From positions 1-10,578 of the forward strand of contig JAFZIX010000141.1 in assembly GCA_017554135.1 (NCBI GenBank): a stretch of 10,578 bases of DNA, in the 5' to 3' direction. Of the stretch, positions 1 to 7,271 are shown one piece after another (the first letter of the stretch is position 1; each line of letters opens with the position of its first letter). The notes beneath the pieces were generated by a model, which was not told the origin of the DNA, did not search any database, and was given only the letters and a program-made list of their open reading frames with translations. A program made the translations under genes and the position numbers. The DNA is from Bacteroidales bacterium. Lineage in GTDB: Bacteria; Bacteroidota; Bacteroidia; Bacteroidales; UBA932.

Positions 1-2
1 GC

Positions 3-638
3 AAGGACCCCTGGGGCACGGATCTGAAGGCCTTTATCGAGAAGCGGCTGGACTACCGTGCGATAGTCGCCCGCCTGTTCAAATCTCCGGAGTTCCTGAA
101 TTATTACAGGGGAGACAGGGCGTTCGTGCTCGACTTTTTCAATCTCGTCTTCGACATGCAGTGCACGCCGACGGAAAGCAGCCTGATGGACGTTTTTACT
201 GCGGACGAGAAATATGCCCTCTGGGAGATTGACAACTACATCTACTGGGTTGCGAATGCACCGGGTTCATCCCTGCGGGATCTGCCATCCTTGTTCCATA
301 TCATAGATGATGCGGATAGTGCCCTGGCCGCTGGAAAACCGGCAGTGCGCCTGCGCTTCGGCCACGACACCGTCCTGCTCTTCTTGATTTCCGCATTCGG
401 GGCGGATGGCTTCGACATTGTGCCGGACAGCGCCGATGGCATCTCCTCCACATGGTACAACTTCCGTTCGCCTATGGCCGCCACAATGTACCTGCTTTTC
501 TGCAAGAACCGTAGCGGTGACGTGATATTCAAACTTGTGATTAACGGTGACGAGGCCACCCTCCCCCTCGAGCCCGTCAGCGGCCCCTGGTACAAGTGGG
601 ATGATATGAAAACATTATTATTAAATAAATATTTATGA
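3..638 (+). CDS. Histidine phosphatase family (branch 2) protein, C-terminal part; 5' end outside window
   Basis: The reading frame is open from base 3 to the TGA at 636-638, so at least 211 residues of a longer protein are present and the first in-frame ATG inside the window is not its start. The signature seen is RFGHDT (His codon 363-365, Asp codon 366-368), which matches the C-terminal His-Asp catalytic motif of branch-2 histidine acid phosphatases; this Asp normally protonates the leaving group. Upstream, a segment reading VFTADEKYALWEIDN resembles the helical region before that motif in Bacteroidales histidine-type phosphatases related to multiple inositol-polyphosphate phosphatases. 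The N-terminal RHGxRxP motif and any signal peptide lie outside the window, so substrate (phytate-like or other phosphomonoester) and location are inferred only. The last ten codons are strikingly A/T-rich compared with the rest. The stop overlaps the ATG of the next small gene, suggesting translational coupling. Confidence 0.85.
   Translation, partial: KDPWGTDLKAFIEKRLDYRAIVARLFKSPEFLNYYRGDRAFVLDFFNLVFDMQCTPTESSLMDVFTADEKYALWEIDNYIYWVANAPGSSLRDLPSLFHIIDDADSALAAGKPAVRLRFGHDTVLLFLISAFGADGFDIVPDSADGISSTWYNFRSPMAATMYLLFCKNRSGDVIFKLVINGDEATLPLEPVSGPWYKWDDMKTLLLNKYL
606..634 (+). promoter_or_regulatory. A/T-rich translation initiation region for the small gene
   Basis: The final codons of the phosphatase become almost pure A/T (Lys, Thr, Leu x3, Asn, Lys, Tyr, Leu) within an otherwise GC-rich gene. 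Bacteroidota ribosomes initiate mainly on unstructured A/T-rich leaders rather than Shine-Dalgarno sequences, so this patch probably acts as the ribosome entry region for the overlapping ATG at 635. The role is inferred; only the base composition and the overlap are seen. Confidence 0.4.
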
Positions 639-772
639 AACAGATTTATTCTTCACCCTCGGTCGTGCTTATTGAGTGTATGCCCGAGTGTATGCAAGGT
701 TATTCCGGTGTCAAGAACATGCAGGATTCTTCGGTCTTCAGTGAGGACCTGGATGATGATCTTATCGTTTAA
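635..772 (+). CDS. Small hypothetical protein (45 aa), coupled to upstream phosphatase
   Basis: An ATG overlaps the phosphatase stop as ATGA (635-638) and opens a 45-codon frame ending with TAA at 770-772. It begins MKQIYSSPSVVLIE, contains two Cys in the repeated motif ECMPECMQ (residues 14-21), and ends in an acidic tail EDLDDDLIV. There is no hydrophobic signal sequence or membrane segment. I do not recognise a named family; the shape (MK-x-I/Y-x-x-P start, a central Cys/Met patch, acidic C-terminus) recalls the many unannotated 40-60 residue proteins that precede surface-protein genes in Bacteroidales, but that is an impression rather than a homology call. Support for being real: start/stop overlap with the upstream gene, an A/T-rich initiation region at 606-634, and a gap of only 11 bases to the downstream lipoprotein start. 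Function unknown. Confidence 0.55.
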   Translation: MKQIYSSPSVVLIECMPECMQGYSGVKNMQDSSVFSEDLDDDLIV

Positions 773-783
773 AAGTGAATGCT

Positions 784-3540
784 ATGAAAAAGACAAACAT
801 TATTATCATTGCTGCAGCAGCCGCTCTGGCTTTTTCTTGTACTAGTGTAATTGAACGGCAGGATCTTGAACCACAAGCAGGGGAACGCGTGACCATCCGC
901 GTCTTCACGACCGAGGTCATAGACACCAAGGTCAGCCTCACCGAATCCGGCGACAAAAAAGCCATGAACCTGGCCTGGGAAAACACTGACAAACTATCCA
1001 TCAACGGAAATGAATTCAGTGTAACCAATATAATCTCCGCCCACGAGGCGGAATTTGATGGCGCGGCACCCGCAGAAAGCCCTTATACTATCATTTACCC
1101 CGGTAAATATGCTACGGCCGAGGCATTCAATGCCCGCAGTTATGCCGCACAGGCTCAAACCGGAAATTCCTCCACCGCTCATCTGGAATACAACGCGATG
1201 CTCTCCGGTGTCACGGCTTATGCTGAGCCTAAGTTCGACGCTGCCTGGGCCGCGGCAAATGGCGGAACCATGGTGCAGAACGGTGCCATACAATTGCGAC
1301 TCCAACTCCCGGATGGCGTGGCCACTGCCACTTCCGTATCGCTCGTTGCATCCAGGGCCGTATTCCCCACCACCAATGCCGGTGGAGATCTGGCCAAGAC
1401 GCAGACACTGTCTCTGAGTAGTGTCACGCTCCCTTCCAATCACATTCTGGAAGCCTATATGATGTTCTCTGCCGCCGGAGTTACCTGGCAGGCCGGTGAC
1501 AAACTTACCGTCGCTGTAGAAACACCCGACGGCGTGTTCTTCCGGGCACTGCCGGATATGACAGCCCAGACCTGGACCGGCGGCAGTCAGTATACCATCC
1601 AGTGTAAGGTGAACACGACAAACAACTTCGTTATCAACAATGCCGACGATCTTGAAGAATTCCGTGATGGTGTGAACAGCGGGAACTTCCTGTGGCAGAC
1701 CTGCAGTGTGAGCCTTGGGGCCGACATCGACTGCTCCGGCATAGCCTCCTGGACTCCTATCGGGAACGGAACTTTTGAACCAGTCGAGAGCGGAGCTGTT
1801 TCAGCAACATGGACGGAGCCTGCTTTCAAGGGCACTTTTGATGGAAACAATCATGCCATAAAGAATCTGGTCATGACAGCATCTCCGGCCACTTACACTC
1901 CCTACGGCCTGTTCGGTATCCTTTACAAGGCAACCGTCAAGAACTTGACGCTTGGGGCTGTGAGCGCTGATACCGGTGCCTTGAATGCCACCCCCGTCGA
2001 AAGGATGGATGCCGGTGCCCTGGCAGGCGTTGCCTATGGATCCACTATCCAGAACGTGACCAACTATTTCCCCATGACAATCCCCGGCAACTCTTCTCCC
2101 AACAGGGTAGCCATGGGTATGGTTGGCTATGTTTATGGCGATGCCACCTCCGGCCTTTCCACCCTTTCCGGGCTGAACAACTACGGCGCGGTCAATGCTA
2201 CCCAGGCTGATGCCAATACGGGTAACGGTGCTACCGGTGTCCAGGTAGCCGGCATCGCAGGGTTCAGCAACACTGGCGCCGCCGATGTAATCAACTTGAT
2301 TACCGGCTGCACCAACTACGCCCTCATTGAATCCTCTACAGGCCGTAGTGCCGGTATCCTGGGCACAGCGAACTCCCGCACTACCATAGAAAACTGCAAC
2401 AACCGGGGCAATATTAGAAATACTTATACCAAAGGTAGAGTTGGTGGCATCACTGCCATTCTGGCAGGAACCTGCACGATGTCCCAATGCCACAACTACA
2501 ATAAGGTTGAAGCAACCGGGTCCTCTTCCAACGTGGGTGGCCTTGTATGCCTTCTCAATTCTGATACAGCCAGTGTCAGTGAAAGTGAGAATGAAGGTTC
2601 TGTCGAAGGAGCTTACCAAATGGTCGGTGGAATCGCCGGCTATATCAGTGCCGGGACCATCACCCAATGCGTCAATACCGGTAATGTTACCGGCGCCACC
2701 TATGTGGGCGGTATTGTCGGTCGCCAGGGGAATAATAGCGGATGGGCCTATGTCAACAAATGCCGCTCTGATGCCGTCATTACTGCCACAAGTTCTTCCG
2801 CATCCTGTGCAGGCGGAATCGCCGGTCAAATGTATGGCGGCGGTGTGTTGAATACCTGCTCTGCCAAGGGCGCCGTTGTGGCTGCCGGTTATGATGCTGG
2901 AGGTATAGTGGGCCAGATGTATAGCAATCATGCAACATACGGACGCCTGTATGTCTATGACTGCCTGGCAGCTGCAGACGTGACATGTTCCAGGGCAAGT
3001 GGCAATGCCAATGTGGGTGGAGTAGCTGGACGACTCACCAGAAATGCAAGTTATACTGGTCAGTATATGGCTCTTGAAAACTGCATCGGTTTAAACAAGA
3101 AGATTACATCAAATCTTAAGGTTACCGGTGCCCTTGTTGGACAAGTAGCCGCCGGCTCAACAACTAATGCCGGGTACGTTCGTGTACGTAACTGTATCTC
3201 TTTGGTGGAGAATTCCAATTATAATGTAAATACCAGTGCCGATAATACCGGAGGCTTTACAGGCTCTTACCTGGGACAACTTACACATTGCTACTATCTG
3301 GTTGACAACAACAATCAAACCGCTGTTTCCGGCACGCCTGGTGCAAGTAATTTGACCAAGTCAGATCTGGCAACGCTAACCGGCTCCGATTTCTGCACTG
3401 CCCACTCTTCCAGGGCAGGTAATTATAGTCTTACTGTTAACAGTGTCTCGTATAAGTCCACCGGCTGGGAAATCCCTGCAGGCTGCTCTTATCCTGTTCC
3501 TAAGACACTCGCTGCGCTGGGAGAAGATTACTACAAGTAG
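784..3540 (+). CDS. Fimbrillin-like, GLUG-repeat surface lipoprotein
   Basis: A 918-residue protein starting at ATG 784. A GTG at 775 would add only three residues, and the ATG gives a clean MKK start. Residues 1-18 are a short basic and hydrophobic leader ending LAFSC, so Cys19 is the likely lipid anchor; this is a looser lipobox than in enterobacteria but common in Bacteroidota. Residues about 30-275 resemble the fimbrillin/Mfa-like domain, with the typical pattern of a TK-x-SL strand, LAWENTDKLSING and a YTIIYPG strand. From about 282 (FVINNADDLEEF) a beta-helix region begins, and about 410-845 holds around a dozen GLUG-like repeats of the form VGGIAG-x(6-12)-I-x-x-C-x-N-x-G-x-V. Such proteins are displayed on the outer surface and usually act in adhesion or matrix contact; the ligand is unknown. 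It follows the phosphatase and small gene closely and is probably co-transcribed. It ends at a strong terminator. Confidence 0.9.
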   Translation: MKKTNIIIIAAAAALAFSCTSVIERQDLEPQAGERVTIRVFTTEVIDTKVSLTESGDKKAMNLAWENTDKLSINGNEFSVTNIISAHEAEFDGAAPAESPYTIIYPGKYATAEAFNARSYAAQAQTGNSSTAHLEYNAMLSGVTAYAEPKFDAAWAAANGGTMVQNGAIQLRLQLPDGVATATSVSLVASRAVFPTTNAGGDLAKTQTLSLSSVTLPSNHILEAYMMFSAAGVTWQAGDKLTVAVETPDGVFFRALPDMTAQTWTGGSQYTIQCKVNTTNNFVINNADDLEEFRDGVNSGNFLWQTCSVSLGADIDCSGIASWTPIGNGTFEPVESGAVSATWTEPAFKGTFDGNNHAIKNLVMTASPATYTPYGLFGILYKATVKNLTLGAVSADTGALNATPVERMDAGALAGVAYGSTIQNVTNYFPMTIPGNSSPNRVAMGMVGYVYGDATSGLSTLSGLNNYGAVNATQADANTGNGATGVQVAGIAGFSNTGAADVINLITGCTNYALIESSTGRSAGILGTANSRTTIENCNNRGNIRNTYTKGRVGGITAILAGTCTMSQCHNYNKVEATGSSSNVGGLVCLLNSDTASVSESENEGSVEGAYQMVGGIAGYISAGTITQCVNTGNVTGATYVGGIVGRQGNNSGWAYVNKCRSDAVITATSSSASCAGGIAGQMYGGGVLNTCSAKGAVVAAGYDAGGIVGQMYSNHATYGRLYVYDCLAAADVTCSRASGNANVGGVAGRLTRNASYTGQYMALENCIGLNKKITSNLKVTGALVGQVAAGSTTNAGYVRVRNCISLVENSNYNVNTSADNTGGFTGSYLGQLTHCYYLVDNNNQTAVSGTPGASNLTKSDLATLTGSDFCTAHSSRAGNYSLTVNSVSYKSTGWEIPAGCSYPVPKTLAALGEDYYK

Positions 3541-3565
3541 TCGTCAGTAGTGAATCTCGCTATAG

Positions 3566-3602
3566 AAAAAAGCGCCACGTCGTTCTTTCGTGGCGCTTTT
3601 TT
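3566..3602. terminator. Bidirectional rho-independent terminator
   Basis: A perfect 14-bp inverted repeat (arms 3566-3579 and 3589-3602, AAAAAAGCGCCACG and its complement) encloses a 9-nt loop. Both outer ends are A/T runs, so a GC-rich stem followed by a U-tract forms in either direction. It lies 26 bp after the lipoprotein stop on the + strand. Its right edge reaches two bases into the stop codon of the convergent DUF2442 gene on the - strand, so it should terminate both operons. Confidence 0.92.
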
Positions 3603-3873
3603 ACTTTTTATAATAATAAGTTTCTTCCGGTGTAGAAGGGGCACACAAGCCGGAATCGATAAACATGCCGGTAAAACTAAGATCCTCATCAAGTTGAGGC
3701 CAATGTATTCCGCTGTAAGAAAGAGAAAAGGCGTCACGTTGTTCTTTTGTGGCATTTTTCAGTCTGGCCCACTGGCTGAAAGCGTAACTTGCAACAGAAC
3801 CATCTTCTGCACGGGCATATACCCGCGCATCGTCTGTCCATACTTCGATAATCTTATATCGCCTTGTGCTCAT
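3601..3873 (-). CDS. DUF2442 domain-containing protein
   Basis: A 90-residue protein. Residues 5-70 fit the DUF2442 pattern: an N-terminal VW-x(5)-VYA strand pair, an acidic DG turn, YAFSQWARLKNAT (residues 30-42), then the diagnostic GIHWPQLDEDLS (55-66). This is the full family length. Its ATG overlaps the stop of the upstream DUF4160 gene by four bases (3870-3873), so the two are almost certainly translated from one message. DUF2442 genes frequently sit next to DUF4160 genes, and the pair has been regarded as toxin-antitoxin-like; no biochemical activity can be read from the sequence, and which partner would be the antitoxin is unclear. The C-terminus (about 75-90) runs past the conserved core into a Tyr/Lys-rich tail. 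Base composition is more A/T-rich than the flanking large genes. Confidence 0.9.
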   Translation of the reverse strand: MSTRRYKIIEVWTDDARVYARAEDGSVASYAFSQWARLKNATKEQRDAFSLSYSGIHWPQLDEDLSFTGMFIDSGLCAPSTPEETYYYKK

Positions 3874-4133
3874 TTCTTAAAAAACTCGTGCCATCTATCT
3901 ATGATGACAGTAACATTCTCTTCTATTATTCCTTCAATGATCGACAATTCATGTTTTTTGAAACCATGGTTAAACACTTGAGACACAACCGGATCCACGT
4001 TGTATTTAGCCTCATGGTCATCTTTAATCACATGGACATGAATTGGCTCGTGATCATCTGAAAAGAACTTGAATACAAATCCAAAAATAATAAAAATCGT
4101 TGGCATACAAATGTACATTAAATAATTAAACAT
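3870..4133 (-). CDS. DUF4160 domain-containing protein
   Basis: Up to 87 residues. The DUF4160 core is clear: MPTIF (residues 10-14), a hydrophobic GFVFKFFS strand, then DDHEPIHVHV (26-35), the His-rich motif typical of the family, and a C-terminal WHEFF helix. The three candidate starts are ATG at 4133, 4118 and 4106. I give the longest frame, but family members commonly begin at or just before MPTI, so 4106 or 4118 may be the true start. No Shine-Dalgarno is visible for any of them; the leader is A/T-rich. It is the first gene of a two-gene cassette with DUF2442, with which it overlaps by 4 bp. A toxin-antitoxin-like role is an inference from the pairing and small size. The gene is A/T-rich relative to neighbours, consistent with recent acquisition. 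Confidence 0.88.
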   Translation of the reverse strand: MFNYLMYICMPTIFIIFGFVFKFFSDDHEPIHVHVIKDDHEAKYNVDPVVSQVFNHGFKKHELSIIEGIIEENVTVIIDRWHEFFKK

Positions 4134-4193
4134 TCAAACAGAGCGTTATACTCTGGTCATGCAAACGAACTATTAATCGAAGAACAATCCAAA

Positions 4194-4295
4194 GATTTGC
4201 GGCAAACTTAAACGTTAATATAAGTTTCTGCTGACGATTGTTTGTTTTAAAGGGGCCATAAGAAAAAACTTATGGTTTGCCTAAACTTAAACTTT
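4194..4295. repeat. Imperfect direct repeat pair, about 80 bp apart
   Basis: Two copies of a roughly 22-24 bp unit, at 4194-4217 and 4274-4295, share TTTGC followed by the identical 10-mer AAACTTAAAC (4204-4213 and 4283-4292) and then (G/T)TTA. They differ by a one- to two-base length change after TTTGC. Read on the - strand, each contains a TAAGTTT core, so they could be duplicated promoter or operator elements, or scars at the edge of an inserted segment. Confidence 0.5.
4256..4275 (-). terminator. Possible weak terminator hairpin after the GH2 gene
   Basis: A perfect 7-bp inverted repeat (CCATAAG / CTTATGG) encloses a 6-base loop and begins about 41 bp beyond the GH2 stop. On the - strand it is followed by CCCCTTTAAAA rather than a continuous T-tract, so it is only a weak candidate for an intrinsic terminator and could be another structured element. 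Confidence 0.3.
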
Positions 4296-4316
4296 ATATG
4301 TTCGACGATGTGTAAC

Positions 4317-7268
4317 TTATTCAGTTACAGTGATTGAGAGCATATTAAGCACCATCTGCGCTGCGGCTTCATCGTAGCGTATGCCGTAGCCTTCGACTGA
4401 GCGATCGTCACCGGATGGCACCAGCCTGCCGGCGGTAATAAGTTGGGAGATGACAGCCGTTCCTTTCCCTTCCCCGAAGCCGATACGCACCACCGGGAAG
4501 CGTGTCAGGTTCTTTCCTGCGCAGGCCAGGGGCGTGAATGATTTCGCTTTCCCGGCCAGGGATGCCTTGTAGCCGTTGCCAAGATCCGTTATCCGTACTG
4601 GAGCCTTTGCATTGAGGGACATTGCCAGAGCCGGCGCATCCTCTATCAGGAATGCGACCTTCTGTCGCAGTGAATTGATCAGGGCCTTGTTGTCCGGCAC
4701 CGAGTCGAAAGCGTAGATCCCGCAAAGGTTGTAGGCGAAATACGGTCCGGTCTTGATCTTCTCGACATCCGCACCGCGGCTGGTCCATTGGGCGAGGAAG
4801 GCATCCTCGCTCAAGCCTTCCAGTTCCATGTCCGCCGCAGGCACGAGCAATCCGCCGCGAAGGCCGTTCCAGAGGGATGTCGCTTCCCGCGGCAGCCCTT
4901 CCCAGAGCATCATATTGCCTTCGAGGGGATGAATATGACTTTCCGGCTCCGCCATCTCGCTGCAGGTCATGCTCAACCCGGAGAAGAGTTCATAGTGGGT
5001 GATGATGGGATCCTTAACTTTTTTCACTCCCTGCAGAGGGCCGAGGTCGCCTGCTTCGGTGGGATATCCCTGCCCCAGATACTTTTCGCCGGCATCAAGC
5101 ATGACTACGCTCTTCCCCTTATCGATAAGGCATTCAAGACGCGCTGCCAACTTGCTGTCCAGAGGCCAGTTATGCTGCCCCACCAGCACCACATCGGCCT
5201 TTTCCGGCCTGGGAACAAGCTTCAATCCAAACCTCTTTGCAAAGGCGGTCAATTCCTCCTCATTGGCGGGGATATACAGTTGTTTTCCCTTAAGCGATTC
5301 GGGCACGGAAGCCTCCAGAACCCGTATCTTCCAATCCGAACGGACCGGACTCACAACCTGTTCCGGGCGGTTGGTTAGTTCCGCCCGCAGTTTGTATTCA
5401 CCGGCTTCAGCCGGGAGTGCCAGGTCAAAATGCCTGATAACGTGCCCGTATGCTTCCACCTCGCACTCGACCATCTTTCCGAACACTGCATTGCCCTTGT
5501 TGTCAAGGATGCTGATCCAGGCCTTGAGCGGTGCGGCCGTTCCAGTATCATTAAAGTAATGCAGGGGGATGCTTATGGTCTGGCCCGGAGTGAAATTGCA
5601 GTCCCAGATATCCATCGAAACGGCCCTGGGCGACCATAGCACTGTCAGCGCTTCCCAGACGGTCTTTGGCTTGCCGTTGCGGAGCGGCCCCATGAACCAG
5701 TTGCAACCGTCTTCCTGGCTGCTTGCGATCACGAACGGCGCCACCCCGGCCGCACCTATGCGCCGCCAGTATTCAGCCACTTTGGCACAGGACCGGTCCA
5801 GATGCTCCAGCCGCATTTCGGCGGTGTGCTCCGGCCCCAGGAAGCGCATAAAACTCTCGCGTATAGAGGGATATAATCCCATATTTCCCTGGCCGTCCAG
5901 ATAATTCCCTCCGAACTCATCCACCATTATGGCCTTGTCGAACTGGTCTGCCGAATCGTAATAGAGGCCCAGATTCTCGAAGAGGCTCCACCAGTATTTA
6001 TGCACGTGGATTACATCCCTCTCCTCCATCACCAGCGGGGGATAGTGGGAAACCACCTCGTCCAGGGCCCTCCAGACTGTCTTCAGTTGATCCCCTTCCG
6101 TTTCGTTGTAGGGATGGATCAGCGTCACGCTGGGATGCCTGGAAGCCATATCCAGCCATGCCGAATACTGCTCGATAAGGCTTTCGTAGGATGCCGGCAT
6201 GCCGTGGAAGAAGTTCCACTCATACTGCACCGCCAGCCCTTCCCGGTCGCACAGGTCAAGGAGCCTTTCCGGAGGCACTCCAAGATGGAAGCGAAGAAGG
6301 TTCGCCCCATGGGCCTTCAGCCGGCGGACTATGTTCTTGTTGAACCACTCGGCATTCCAGCCGACTTCCCGGCCTTCCGGATCCCTCATCCAGCGGTGCC
6401 AGACTACTGTGCCTCCGCGGATCTTGAGGGGCTTTCCGTTCAGTTCGAACTGCTTGCCGGCAAGCCTGAAATCCTTCAATGCGAAGTTCTGGGTATAGGT
6501 GGACATGGTGCGTCCGGCATTGTCTTTCAGGGTGGCTTCCAGCAGATAGCATTCGGGCAGATCCGGGGTCCACTCCTCCAGAACGTCTCGCGAAAAACCG
6601 ATGGCATTCTCCCCCTCTGCTGCAGGGCCACAAAGGGTCATTACGGCCTTCCCGTGTCGGCAGATTCTAATCTCGGCCTTATCGGCGCCATCTCCCCGCA
6701 CCCGATACTTCATCGTTGCCTTGCCGGTGCCGCTATCGTACCAGGTGAGCACCCGGTCTATCCTGCCACCCCTGTATGTATGGAGGATGACATCGTCCCA
6801 GAGGCAAGAGCCGCAGTTGCTGCGCCACTGGTCTACCGTTGGAATCCAGGATGCATCCTCCCGGGGCACGTCCTTGAGGGATTGTAGTTCCACCTCCAGC
6901 ACTATCTCCGCGCCCGGCCGCACCGCTGCGCAGTCGATCTTGTGCACGGTAGGGGCCATTCCGCCCTCGCTACGGCTCATCAGGGCGCCGTTCACATATA
7001 CGGCCGGGCGGAATCTGGCGCCTTTCAACTCTATGCAGGCATCGGTCCAGTCGCCATCGGGCAGTCGGACGCTGCGCCGGTACCACAATGGCCCTGGCCC
7101 GGCTTCGGATGCGCTGACATGCAGCCCGGGAACCTCTCCAAAGCCTGAATACTCCCTGTTGAAACCATATTCCCAGACTCCGTTCAGGGAGATGTCGTCC
7201 GCTCTTGAAGGCAGTGCCATGGCAGCAGCGGTGATAAACGCCGCAAGAAGAACCGATACTTTATGCAT
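4317..7268 (-). CDS. Secreted glycoside hydrolase, GH2-type (beta-galactosidase/beta-glucuronidase superfamily)
   Basis: 983 residues from ATG 7266-7268, chosen because it gives an ideal signal peptide (MHKVSVLLAAFITAAAMA, likely cut after Ala23). The frame stays open to 7460, but that would overlap the divergent regulator. Order of domains: galactose-binding-like beta-sandwich (about 26-165, with LWYRRSVRLP), Ig-like domain (about 166-265), TIM barrel (about 276-547), second Ig-like domain (about 549-650), and a C-terminal flavodoxin/glutamine-amidotransferase-like region (about 661-983, with ADVVLVGQHNW and GKGTAVISQLI). Catalytic candidates are the Asn-Glu pair in HPYNETEG (acid/base Glu389) and the Glu in MVDEFGGN (nucleophile Glu451), spaced as in retaining clan-A enzymes. 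It probably trims a glycan side chain in the periplasm; the substrate cannot be read. Motifs around both Glu differ from classical LacZ/UidA, so a divergent subfamily is likely. Control by the adjacent HTCS is inferred from the shared intergenic region. Confidence 0.9.
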   Translation of the reverse strand: MHKVSVLLAAFITAAAMALPSRADDISLNGVWEYGFNREYSGFGEVPGLHVSASEAGPGPLWYRRSVRLPDGDWTDACIELKGARFRPAVYVNGALMSRSEGGMAPTVHKIDCAAVRPGAEIVLEVELQSLKDVPREDASWIPTVDQWRSNCGSCLWDDVILHTYRGGRIDRVLTWYDSGTGKATMKYRVRGDGADKAEIRICRHGKAVMTLCGPAAEGENAIGFSRDVLEEWTPDLPECYLLEATLKDNAGRTMSTYTQNFALKDFRLAGKQFELNGKPLKIRGGTVVWHRWMRDPEGREVGWNAEWFNKNIVRRLKAHGANLLRFHLGVPPERLLDLCDREGLAVQYEWNFFHGMPASYESLIEQYSAWLDMASRHPSVTLIHPYNETEGDQLKTVWRALDEVVSHYPPLVMEERDVIHVHKYWWSLFENLGLYYDSADQFDKAIMVDEFGGNYLDGQGNMGLYPSIRESFMRFLGPEHTAEMRLEHLDRSCAKVAEYWRRIGAAGVAPFVIASSQEDGCNWFMGPLRNGKPKTVWEALTVLWSPRAVSMDIWDCNFTPGQTISIPLHYFNDTGTAAPLKAWISILDNKGNAVFGKMVECEVEAYGHVIRHFDLALPAEAGEYKLRAELTNRPEQVVSPVRSDWKIRVLEASVPESLKGKQLYIPANEEELTAFAKRFGLKLVPRPEKADVVLVGQHNWPLDSKLAARLECLIDKGKSVVMLDAGEKYLGQGYPTEAGDLGPLQGVKKVKDPIITHYELFSGLSMTCSEMAEPESHIHPLEGNMMLWEGLPREATSLWNGLRGGLLVPAADMELEGLSEDAFLAQWTSRGADVEKIKTGPYFAYNLCGIYAFDSVPDNKALINSLRQKVAFLIEDAPALAMSLNAKAPVRITDLGNGYKASLAGKAKSFTPLACAGKNLTRFPVVRIGFGEGKGTAVISQLITAGRLVPSGDDRSVEGYGIRYDEAAAQMVLNMLSITVTE

Positions 7269-7271
7269 ACT

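Larger units (their letters stand above)
4134..4316. other. Intergenic region between GH2 gene and DUF4160/DUF2442 cassette
   Basis: A 183-bp A/T-rich gap with no convincing coding frame. It lies after the GH2 stop and before the DUF4160 start, both on the - strand. It contains an imperfect direct repeat (4194-4217 and 4274-4295), a small perfect hairpin (4256-4275), and a - strand TAAGTTTG at 4203-4210 that fits the TAnnTTTG -7 consensus of Bacteroidota. No matching TTTG element was found 19-21 bp further upstream, so the promoter assignment for the cassette is weak. Confidence 0.5.

Noticed and set aside
126..638. A 170-residue complete gene starting at an internal codon
   Set aside because: The frame is open all the way to base 3 and the upstream residues continue the phosphatase fold, so it is a partial gene rather than a short complete one.
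635..772. Small gene as a RiPP precursor
   Set aside because: No maturase, transporter or peptidase gene is adjacent in the window and no double-Gly type leader is seen; Cys residues alone are not enough.
1801..2931. - strand open frame (376 codons) opposite the GLUG repeats
   Set aside because: Low-complexity Gly/Ala/Ile/Thr translation that mirrors the repeated GLUG codons on the + strand.
2011..3320. Possible nucleotide tandem repeat or CRISPR-like array in the lipoprotein gene
   Set aside because: The periodicity is at protein level (GLUG motifs); unit lengths vary and the DNA copies are not near-identical.
3550..3981. + strand open frame (143 codons) across the terminator and DUF2442/DUF4160 genes
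   Set aside because: It begins inside the terminator region and runs antisense to two genes with recognisable family motifs.
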